In this document: positions 1-5,759 of the stretch, in pieces
How the letters are laid out: each line of letters begins with the position of its first letter
Numbering within the stretch: the stretch's first letter is position 1
Origin: Candidatus Bathyarchaeota archaeon
GTDB taxonomy: Archaea > Thermoproteota > Bathyarchaeia > Bathyarchaeales > DTEX01
Length of the DNA: 11,220 nt
Direction: 5' to 3'
Assembly: GCA_003601695.1 (NCBI GenBank)
Contig: PIYH01000070.1
Location: forward strand, 1 to 11,220
The notes under the pieces: generated by a model
Databases searched by the model: none
Told to the model about the DNA's origin: nothing
Seen by the model: the letters and a program-made list of their open reading frames with translations, nothing else
Program-made: the position numbers and the translations under genes

Positions 1-66
1 TACCAAAACTACGATACTTTTCTTCAGTTTATATCGTGCAAATACGATTATCAAGACCCTTAGACT

Positions 67-129
67 GTGCCGCTCAACATAGCTCTAAAAAGACTAGAAG
101 AAGAGGGATTTCTGAAAATATCAAAATAG
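67..129 (+). other. short reading frame, possible winged-helix remnant
   Basis: A 20-codon frame from a GTG at 67 to TAG at 127 ends in ALKRLEEEGFLKISK, which reads like the recognition helix and wing of a winged-helix regulator. An in-frame stop (61-63) lies immediately upstream, so at best this is the broken tail of a regulator. The match is to a generic pattern only and could be chance. Confidence 0.15.
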
Positions 130-155
130 CCAATAAAGCCTGAGTCTAGTCGAGT

Positions 156-353
156 CTATTCAAGTTTAAAGCCATAATTCCTGTAAACCTCATTTATTCT
201 GGAGATTGATGGTGAAGTGATGACTGGGATTTCTGTCGCTTTATTGAATATCTTTATAATTTCTTGTGCGTTTCCAAGAGGGGCAGTCTGTAATGTAGGT
301 ATCTTTCCTTCCTTAACGGCTTCGAGGAGCCATTCAAAAGCACCTATATAGAA
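156..353 (-). pseudogene. C-terminal gene fragment, possibly MBL-fold nuclease
   Basis: The minus strand is open for 65 codons from 353 to the TAG at 158-156 and reads as a normal protein tail: a helix (EWLLEAVKEGKIPTL), then APLGNAQEIIKIFN, IPVITSPSISRINEVY and RNYGFKLE. There is no start codon and a stop lies directly upstream (354-356), so the N-terminal part is gone. The G-x-AQE-I-I segment followed by a hydrophobic strand and R-INEVY resembles the C-terminal region of archaeal metallo-beta-lactamase-fold exonucleases; that is a recollection of family style, not a verified match. The metal-binding HxHxDH region would be in the missing part. It is read as a decayed gene. Confidence 0.4.
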
Positions 354-385
354 TCACCTCCAAAAAATAAAGGCGCCTCGAAGCC
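318..385. repeat. imperfect 14-bp inverted repeat
   Basis: The left arm GGCTTCGAGGAGCC (318-331) and right arm GGCGCCTCGAAGCC (372-385) are reverse complements at 13 of 14 positions, separated by 40 bases. The right arm ends just before the TATA-like element of the glycosidase-like gene. The left arm lies inside the decayed minus-strand fragment, so the pairing could be a regulatory hairpin or operator pair, or coincidence. Confidence 0.4.
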
Positions 386-392
386 ACAAAAA

Positions 393-403
393 CCTTATCT
401 TAA
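393..403 (+). promoter_or_regulatory. TATA-like box of the glycosidase-like gene
   Basis: CCTTATCTTAA lies about 25 bases before the TTG/ATG cluster at 413-421. That is the usual archaeal TATA-to-transcription-start spacing and would give a leaderless or nearly leaderless mRNA starting at the ATG at 419. It is a weak match to the TATA consensus. Confidence 0.3.
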
Positions 404-418
404 CAGTATCTGTTGATT

Positions 419-1348
419 ATGGGGTGGGGGTTGGTGATGGTGGAGGTTCCTGACTGGAGACCTGAGAGGTGGAGGGATTTCCCTCAGAACCCCCTGATAG
501 AACCCCCTCATGATGTGATAGGGGATCCTCAGCTGATACTGCCAGAAGAGTACGACGGGAGGTGGCATATGTACGCCTACGGTAAGGGTGTGATCTACCG
601 TTATGTTTCTGACGACGGGGTGGCGTGGGAGCTGGAGCAGACCATAAATTATTTTGCCAAGTGGGCTGGGCTCGTGTACCTACACCATGAGGGAGGAACA
701 TGGTACATGTTCTATACGAAGGCTGACGGGAGAGGAAACACAACCATATGCGTTAGGGAGAGCAGAGACTTGGACGAGTGGTCGGGTGAGAGGGAAATCC
801 TAAAGCCTGAACTAGGCTGGGAAAGGGAGGGGAGACGCACCCAAGTGAGGAACCCGTGTCTCTTAAAAATCGGGAATGTATACCGCCTATATTATTCGGG
901 GGGCACGGTGTGGTTCGACGACTGTGGGTATGAGGAGCCAAAATATGTGAGCTTCGCCGAAGCGGATGACATATACGGTCCATACGAGAAGCATGGTGAG
1001 CCGATAATAAAACCGGATAAGAGAATACCCTACAGAAGCTTCGGCGCGGGGGCTCTCAAGGTCTTCATGTGGGATGAAGGGTTTCTAGGATTCAATAACG
1101 GGTTATACAAAGACGGGGAGGGCAGGAGCAGATCAGCTATAAGCCTTATGGTGTCGGTTGACGGTATTGAATGGTTAAACGCCCCCTACAATCCAATAAT
1201 CGCTCCGACTGAGGGTTGGAAGAGAGCGATGGTCTACCAGCTAGACATGGTCTTCAACCACGATGGAAAACACATAATCTACTATAATGCAAGGGATGGG
1301 TGGCGTGGGGGTGTGGAGAGGATAGGAGCGTCCTTCATCGAGCTATAA
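419..1348 (+). CDS. five-bladed beta-propeller glycosidase homologue (GH43/GH32/GH130-like)
   Basis: About 309 residues without an obvious signal peptide. Five similar units mark the blades of a five-bladed propeller (numbered from the upstream TTG at 413): IGDPQLIL..DGRWHMYAYG (37-57), LVYLHHEGGTWYMFYTKAD (87-105), VRNPCLLKIGNVYRLYYSGG (145-164), FGAGALKVF..GFLGFNNG (210-230) and YQLDMVFNHDGKHIIYYNA (275-293). Known enzymes of this superfamily use an Asp at the start of blade 1, an Asp in blade 3 and a Glu in blade 4. Here the blade 1 Asp (GDPQ) is present, blade 3 has Asn (RNP), and no equivalent Glu is obvious in blade 4. It may therefore act by another mechanism or be a non-catalytic glycan-binding relative; the substrate cannot be named. 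The start is uncertain among TTG 413, ATG 419 and ATG 437 (the last preceded by a G-rich stretch at 421-430). The gene is monocistronic and richer in GGG/GGA runs than its neighbours. Confidence 0.7.
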   Translation: MGWGLVMVEVPDWRPERWRDFPQNPLIEPPHDVIGDPQLILPEEYDGRWHMYAYGKGVIYRYVSDDGVAWELEQTINYFAKWAGLVYLHHEGGTWYMFYTKADGRGNTTICVRESRDLDEWSGEREILKPELGWEREGRRTQVRNPCLLKIGNVYRLYYSGGTVWFDDCGYEEPKYVSFAEADDIYGPYEKHGEPIIKPDKRIPYRSFGAGALKVFMWDEGFLGFNNGLYKDGEGRSRSAISLMVSVDGIEWLNAPYNPIIAPTEGWKRAMVYQLDMVFNHDGKHIIYYNARDGWRGGVERIGASFIEL

Positions 1349-1357
1349 AAAACCCGA

Positions 1358-1715
1358 ATGGATAATGAAAGCATGGATGAGAGTTTGAACCCGAGAATGC
1401 GGCTTCCATTTCATCCGACAATCCAATACTACAATAGCATGTAGCCTATTCCTTTTTAAATCCGTTCGTATTCTTGATTCTTTATGGGCGTCTGGAGCTG
1501 GTAAAGAGGTTGCAGGAGACACGATCATCATCTACGCAGAGGATCCGGATGAAGCATTGCAGCTTATATCCCACGGCTTTGCAGAGTGGTTGCTGAACAA
1601 GCATACGAGAAAGTATAGACTGCTCATAAACAAATTTATAGAGCTATTTGAAGAGATACAATACTGGGAAAAGGAAAAACTTGTTCAGGCATTAGAAAGA
1701 CTCTTGAAGAAATAA
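1358..1715 (+). pseudogene. headless gene remnant of unknown family
   Basis: The frame ending at TAA 1713 is open back to 1389 but contains no ATG or GTG. From about 1500 it reads as a convincing protein: GKEVAGDTIIIYAEDPDEAL, then a helical part ISHGFAEWLLNKHTRKYRLL and a charged helical end finishing ERLLKK. Upstream, a different frame has ATG 1358 and 28 codons to TAG 1442 (MDNESMDESLNPRMRLPFHP...), so a frameshift near 1440 may have separated start and body. A small ATG at 1484 stops after six codons. I do not recognise the family. It ends 15 bases before the tRNA. A non-canonical start for the roughly 70-residue C-terminal part cannot be excluded. Confidence 0.4.
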
Positions 1716-1730
1716 AGTATTAACGGCTAT

Positions 1731-1808
1731 GGGCCGGTAGTTCAGTCTGGAATGAACGCCTGACTTGCACTCAGGAGGTCGGGGGTTCAAATCCCCCCCG
1801 GTCCACCA
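1731..1808 (+). tRNA. tRNA-Ala (UGC)
   Basis: A complete cloverleaf can be folded by eye. The acceptor GGGCCGG (1731-1737) pairs with CCGGTCC (1798-1804), including the G3:U70 wobble pair that identifies alanine tRNAs. The D stem is GTTC/GAAC (1740-1743/1754-1757). The anticodon stem CCTGA/TCAGG (1759-1763/1771-1775) encloses loop CTTGCAC with anticodon TGC at 1766-1768. The T arm is GGGGG-TTCAAAT-CCCCC (1781-1797). Discriminator A1805 is followed by an encoded CCA (1806-1808). There is no intron. Confidence 0.97.
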
Positions 1809-1869
1809 GCCCGCATTGCGATGTTCGGAAGAAGAACCTTCCGATATATAAGAATGGAGAATATTAGGT

Positions 1870-2301
1870 TTGTTTTGCGCTCCTCTGAATAGGCTTCATA
1901 ATATTCGCCAGAACGGATTCGCTTACTTGGTTTATTCTGATGCAAAAACTTGCAGATTTGAACAATTAATATCGGTTAAAGAGAAAGGCGTAACGGTCTT
2001 GTTTGCAAGTGTTGGATCACCTATTCTATTCAAGGAACTTGACTGAAGAAGTTTTGAAGGGGATGAAAGAAGGGAGCAGTATAGGATTCATCTTACATGT
2101 GAAAAGGCAACTTCTCGCTATGAGGAACCTTGCTGCCAGATCTAAAATTTGCTTTTTCCGAGAAATTTAAACGGAAGAAGTGATCTTCGTTCACCAAATC
2201 CGTATCGTTTTAGGCTCATTTTTGACTTATTGTTGAAAATCTTGTTTAGAAACAGCGCGCTGGATTCCGACTTACAATTGTTGAAGAATTTCCGTTGTTA
2301 A
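1870..2301 (+). pseudogene. multi-frame gene ruin of unknown family
   Basis: Between the tRNA and the transporter, three plausible protein stretches follow one another in shifting frames. From TTG 1870 to TGA 2044 it reads ...FAYLVYSDAKTCRFEQLISV..GVTVLFASVGSPILFKELD. From 2036 to TAA 2168 it reads NLTEEVLKGMKEGSSIGFIL.. . From about 2150 to TAA 2299 it reads FPRNLNGRSDLRSPNPYRFR LIFDLL... . The pieces sit end to end, as expected for one gene broken by two frameshifts, but I cannot assign a family and chance open frames in AT-rich DNA are a real alternative. Otherwise the 539-base gap shows only the transporter promoter. Confidence 0.25.
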
Positions 2302-2316
2302 AGATTGAAGTTTTTG

Positions 2317-2322
2317 TTTAAA
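2317..2322 (+). promoter_or_regulatory. TATA box of the MFS transporter gene
   Basis: TTTAAA inside the AT-rich stretch TTTTTGTTTAAAG lies 25 bases before ATG 2348. This is the expected archaeal TATA distance for a leaderless transcript beginning at that ATG. No ribosome-binding site is visible before 2348, which fits leaderless translation. Confidence 0.45.
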
Positions 2323-2347
2323 GCATCATCTAATCGAAAAGCTTGAT

Positions 2348-3622
2348 ATGCTGGGTTTATTAATAAGAATCATGGATGTCTCGGCGCAAAATAATGGAGA
2401 ATCTGCAGAATCAGATGGGAATGAAATATTCTTCATCATTCTATGCGTGATGGGCACGTTTGCTATTCTCAGCTCTACGATGTCTAAGAATCCTATTCTA
2501 AATCCCTTCGCGGAGAGTCTTGAAACTCCTGAAGCTTTTATGGGGTTTATTGCAGCTGCATCGACTCTCCCAGGAGTTCTAATAAGCTTTCCGGCAGGTT
2601 CGCTCTCAGATATTATTGGAAGAAAAAAGATTCTCTTAGCGTCAAGCATGGTATTCGCATCGGCGCCCTTCCTCTACATATTCATAAATTCTTGGTGGCA
2701 GTTGATTCTTGTTCGTTTCTATCATGGATTCGCAACGGCAATCTTTGTTCCAGTTGCAAGGGCGGCCTTGGCTGAATATTACCCTTCAAGAAGAGGCGAG
2801 AAGATCTCGGTGTTCACGTCGGCTACGATTGTTGGGCGAAGCATCGCGCCTTTCCTCGGAGGCTTCATACTCTCTCTTACTTTATGGAATTACCGCATGG
2901 TCTATCTCGCTGTAGGTCTATTCGGCATATTAACCCTCGTAACTGGCTTGACGCTTTTTAGGTGGATTGCAGATAAGCCGATCAGCAGTTCGGAGAGGAG
3001 AAGAAACGTTAGGAAGCTTGAAGGTTTTCGGGTGGTTCTGCGGAATCGCAACATTTTCATCGCAAGCACAACGGAGGCCGCGGCGAGATATGTATATGGA
3101 GCCTTAGAATTCTTCCTCGTAGGCTACTTGAAGAACATAGCGAAGCTAGATCCCTCATTGATAGGTGTAATCATGGGGATGCAGCTGATTCTGATTCCTA
3201 TAGTCAACCCGTTTATGGGACGGTTCTCCGACAGGGTTGGCAGGAAGATGCCGATCATTGGAGGTCTAGCGTTGGGAGGAATATCAATAATTGTAATTCC
3301 ATATAATATCCAGTTTATCCCGCTCCTACTTATCTCCGTCATATTTGGACTATCTTTCTCAATGATTATCTCATCTGCACCTGCGCTTGTTGGAGATCTC
3401 GCAGATAAGAAATCCTACGGTGCAGCTATGGGTTTCCTAGCGACGATAATGGATATCGGCCAGATGGCTGGACCTATATTCACAGGCTTCATAATGGCCT
3501 CTTTCGGATACACGGGCTCATTCTTCTCTCTAGGAGCAGTGCTAGTATCTGTATGTGTGGCTTTCAGCATCTATACATCTGTCCAGGCGAGACGAGGCGT
3601 TCAAAGCCTTATAGATATCTAA
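2348..3622 (+). CDS. major facilitator superfamily transporter
   Basis: A 424-residue membrane protein with about twelve hydrophobic segments in two six-helix halves joined by a basic cytoplasmic loop (about residues 205-235, with SSERRRNVRK). The MFS signature loop between helices 2 and 3 (motif A) is clear as GSLSDIIGRKK (84-94), and its copy in the second half is GRFSDRVGRK (291-300). The first helix begins near residue 27, after an acidic N-terminus. This pattern is typical of drug/H+ antiporter-like or sugar-type secondary transporters; the substrate cannot be deduced. ATG 2348 fits the TATA box; ATG 2372 (IMDVSAQ) is an alternative that would trim eight residues. The gene stands alone, and its 3' end faces a decayed gene on the other strand. 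Function could be efflux or uptake. Confidence 0.9.
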   Translation: MLGLLIRIMDVSAQNNGESAESDGNEIFFIILCVMGTFAILSSTMSKNPILNPFAESLETPEAFMGFIAAASTLPGVLISFPAGSLSDIIGRKKILLASSMVFASAPFLYIFINSWWQLILVRFYHGFATAIFVPVARAALAEYYPSRRGEKISVFTSATIVGRSIAPFLGGFILSLTLWNYRMVYLAVGLFGILTLVTGLTLFRWIADKPISSSERRRNVRKLEGFRVVLRNRNIFIASTTEAAARYVYGALEFFLVGYLKNIAKLDPSLIGVIMGMQLILIPIVNPFMGRFSDRVGRKMPIIGGLALGGISIIVIPYNIQFIPLLLISVIFGLSFSMIISSAPALVGDLADKKSYGAAMGFLATIMDIGQMAGPIFTGFIMASFGYTGSFFSLGAVLVSVCVAFSIYTSVQARRGVQSLIDI

Positions 3623-3660
3623 AGATTTCTTCCCATTAACCTCATTTGAACGAGATTCCT

Positions 3661-3982
3661 CGAGCATAGATATGTCGCCGAGTGGAGCTGATGTGAAACC
3701 GACAACGCCTGGTTTCTCCCTAGCTACGTAATTGGTTCACGAAGAGCGTTTCTCCTCCAAGCAGGGAGACCTTAATAGTTCTCCATATACCTCCCTATTC
3801 CTCGTATGAGTCTTAACCTCTATATTGCTGGACACGTAGATCATTACGCCTGCTTCAGCTCTTATGGCATCCTCAGGGAACAGATGCATCTCCAAAAGGG
3901 AATATGCACGCCTATACTTGTAATCTATTTTCTTCTCTGCTTTCTGGACGTGGAGCCTACCAGATATCTCTTTATGAATATT
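3661..3982 (-). pseudogene. AIM24 / TIGR00266-family pseudogene with two frameshifts
   Basis: Reading the minus strand from 3982, the first frame gives YKYRRAYSLLEMHLFPEDAI then RAEAGVMIYVSSNIEVKT and GELLRS, the typical N-terminal pattern of TIGR00266/AIM24-family proteins (single-layer beta-barrel fold related to TRAP). It runs on to a TGA at 3739-3737. Family sequence continues in the second frame near 3770 as SLLGGETLFVNQ, then in the third frame near 3730 as NYVAREKPGVVGFTSAPLGD ending ISML. So at least two small indels broke the gene, and the C-terminal half (the family is usually around 220 residues; about 105 remain) is missing where it meets the transporter's 3' end. A TATTTAAA box on the minus strand (3997-3990) may be its old promoter. 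The in-frame stretch contains no start codon before ATG 3889, also consistent with decay. A sequencing error would explain one shift but not the missing half. Confidence 0.75.
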
Positions 3983-4058
3983 TTAGCTCTTTAAATATGC
4001 TAGTTAATTTTTCAGGATTTATGAAGCCTCAAAATAAATATTGCCGCACGGAGTTAAA

Positions 4059-4148
4059 ATGACGAAGATATGGGAAAATTTGGATGAGGGAAGGAGATAC
4101 TCTGTTAGGCCCCCAGAGGATACGTCAGAGGATACGTGTAAAACCTAA
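4059..4148 (+). CDS. possible 29-residue small protein
   Basis: ATG 4059 is preceded by GGAG six bases upstream (4051-4053 region) and opens MTKIWENLDEGRRYSVRPPE, ending EDTSEDTCKT before TAA 4146. It has a usable ribosome-binding site and a charged, protein-like sequence, but no recognised family. It contains an exact 12-base tandem duplication. It may be the N-terminal stub of a lost gene rather than a functional microprotein. It lies between the AIM24 pseudogene and the 3' end of the aminotransferase. Confidence 0.25.
   Translation: MTKIWENLDEGRRYSVRPPEDTSEDTCKT
4114..4137. repeat. 12-bp exact tandem duplication
   Basis: CAGAGGATACGT occurs twice back to back (4114-4125 and 4126-4137). 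Twelve bases keep the reading frame, duplicating four codons (an EDTS-like unit) in the small frame at 4059-4148. It looks like a simple slippage or microduplication event. Confidence 0.85.
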
Positions 4149-4198
4149 TTAGACTCTTAAAATAGAACATTTTTGAAGAACAGCAATTTCTAGATGCT

Positions 4199-5533
4199 TT
4201 AGGAGTCGTAGGATGGAACAAGCTTATCTCTCTTTAAGACTTCCATAGCCTTCCTCATGGCATTCTCAGTTCTCTTCAAGTCTTCATCTGAATGCTTAAC
4301 ACATGGTACGAACCTTCCAGTTCTATATGGAAAGATGCCGTTATTCGTCATTGAAAGGTAGAATGCATATGCGGCTAGGGGACTGGATCCCTCTGCGAAC
4401 TTCGGATGGATGTAAGCCATCGGCCTCTCAGGCGGCGTACCTCCAACAGATACCCTTATACCAGCTTCCTCCGCGCATTTAACGATAGAATCCACTAATC
4501 TCTCGCATATCTTATAGAGACGGGGGTAAATCTCATTGCGTTCCTTATCTATAATCTTCATAGCCTCTAAACCAGCACTTATGCAGATTGGCTGAGCATT
4601 CCACGTTCCTCCAATCGAGATCCTCACAAAGCGGTTCCAATACTCATCGTCTCTGAACTCGTAGTACTGGAGTAATTCTCGACTTCCGCATATTGCTCCT
4701 ATAGGTGCACCTCCACCGACAATCTTACCTAAGACTGCTAAATCCGGCGTAACCCCATAGTATTCTTGGGCGCCTCCAGCCGCGTATCTAAATCCCGAGA
4801 CAACTTCATCAAGTATGAAGACAACCCCATACTTCTCGGTGAGTTCCCTTAGTTCCTTCATATACTCTTTCGTATAAGGCGCGTTTCCCTGCAAAATTAT
4901 GCATGCCACATCCCCGGTAGCGAATACTTTCTCGACGATTTCGGGCTTATTATATGGTATGATGATCGTGTTTTCGCCTACGGATTTCGGTATTCCTCGA
5001 GTATTACATAAACCATATGGTGGACCGTTATGGGCAAGAATGACTGACTCCCATTTTCCATGATAACATCCTTCGTGGACTACTATCTTATCCCTCCCAG
5101 TATGTATTCTTGCGAGTCTAACGGCCATTGCTATCGCTTCGCTTCCACAAGCACACGCCCTCACGAATCCATCTCTAGCACATGGGACGAGCTTCTTTAT
5201 CATCTCAGCCCACTCTATCTCGAGCTCCGTACATGAACCCATATGAATATTTGAAAGAACCGATTCGACAGCTCTTCTCAGTCTTTTATCATTATATCCA
5301 AAGAGTAATGCACCATGTCCCATAACGTAATCTACATACTCATTTCCATCGACATCCCACTTCTTAACTCCATCAGCCTTGACCATATATATGGGGAAAG
5401 GCTTAACGTATCTTCCGTCATGGGTAACCCCACTTGCGAAACACTTCAGAGCTCGGCTATAGAGATTCCTTGATCTTGGATGTTTCTTCATGTACTCTTC
5501 TTCTAAAATCTTCATGAGAGACATACAAATCAT
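4199..5533 (-). CDS. class III PLP aminotransferase, glutamate-1-semialdehyde aminomutase-like
   Basis: A 444-residue fold-type I PLP enzyme closest in style to HemL. The PLP-binding Lys is K270 in LGKIVGGGAPIGA, and the Asp contacting the pyridine nitrogen is D242 in FILDEVVSGFR. The phosphate-binding GGT is at 309-311 (SIGGTWNAQP), and TGRDKIVVHEGCYHG (145-159) matches the HemL-type segment. Departures from true GSA aminomutases: the usual NSGTEA reads CACGSEA (127-133), and the segment before the LREL helix reads IILQGNAPYTKEYMKELREL, lacking the normal Glu-Pro and MG motif. It is therefore probably a paralogue acting on another substrate, such as an amino sugar, amino acid or beta-amino acid, rather than a tetrapyrrole gene; no other heme genes are nearby. 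ATG 5533 fits the TATA box; ATG 5515 (MKILEEEY) is an alternative. It diverges from the ROK kinase gene, with which it may share regulation. Confidence 0.88.
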   Translation of the reverse strand: MICMSLMKILEEEYMKKHPRSRNLYSRALKCFASGVTHDGRYVKPFPIYMVKADGVKKWDVDGNEYVDYVMGHGALLFGYNDKRLRRAVESVLSNIHMGSCTELEIEWAEMIKKLVPCARDGFVRACACGSEAIAMAVRLARIHTGRDKIVVHEGCYHGKWESVILAHNGPPYGLCNTRGIPKSVGENTIIIPYNKPEIVEKVFATGDVACIILQGNAPYTKEYMKELRELTEKYGVVFILDEVVSGFRYAAGGAQEYYGVTPDLAVLGKIVGGGAPIGAICGSRELLQYYEFRDDEYWNRFVRISIGGTWNAQPICISAGLEAMKIIDKERNEIYPRLYKICERLVDSIVKCAEEAGIRVSVGGTPPERPMAYIHPKFAEGSSPLAAYAFYLSMTNNGIFPYRTGRFVPCVKHSDEDLKRTENAMRKAMEVLKRDKLVPSYDS

Positions 5534-5552
5534 TCTCCATCATTCACTTAAT

Positions 5553-5560
5553 GATATATT
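5553..5560 (-). promoter_or_regulatory. TATA box of the aminotransferase gene
   Basis: On the minus strand AATATATC, within AATATATCATTAA, is centred about 24 bases upstream of ATG 5533. This fits a leaderless archaeal promoter. The plus-strand version of this stretch shares TTAATGATAT with the palindrome upstream of pta. Confidence 0.45.
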
Positions 5561-5600
5561 CGAAATTTTCTAATGACTTAAAACGCTTATGTAATGGAAA

Positions 5601-5759
5601 AGGCTTATAAGATTTCCTAATGTTCACGTTGCATCATAAAGGCCTCCCCTACATTGAAGAGGATTTAGGAAGCTTCGTGTTGGCGATGTTGAAAAAACCG
5701 CTGATGCGGATAAGACTTTAATATTTTTCGAGCGGATGGTTTTAGGGAGGCGCTTCGTG
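5601..5759 (+). promoter_or_regulatory. upstream region of the ROK kinase gene
   Basis: Two TATA-like elements are visible: GGCTTATAAGA (about 5602-5612), which would give a leader of roughly 125 bases, and TTTAATATTT (about 5717-5726), which would start transcription almost at the ribosome-binding site GGGAGG (5745-5750). A short frame ATG 5620 to TAA 5719 (33 residues, MFTLHHKGLPYIEEDLG...) lies in the possible leader, but it has no clear ribosome-binding site and no recognised family. Confidence 0.3.

Noticed and set aside
3806..3994. Plus-strand ORF of 62 codons (MSLNLYIAGHVDHYACF...)
   Set aside because: It lies antisense to the AIM24-family pseudogene, whose minus-strand reading matches a known family in order; the plus frame is a shadow.
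4199..5533. Calling the aminotransferase hemL
   Set aside because: Key HemL segments are altered and no tetrapyrrole genes are nearby, so a specific symbol would be overcalling.
5620..5721. 33-codon frame upstream of the ROK kinase as a leader peptide
   Set aside because: No ribosome-binding site and no attenuator-type structure is evident after it.
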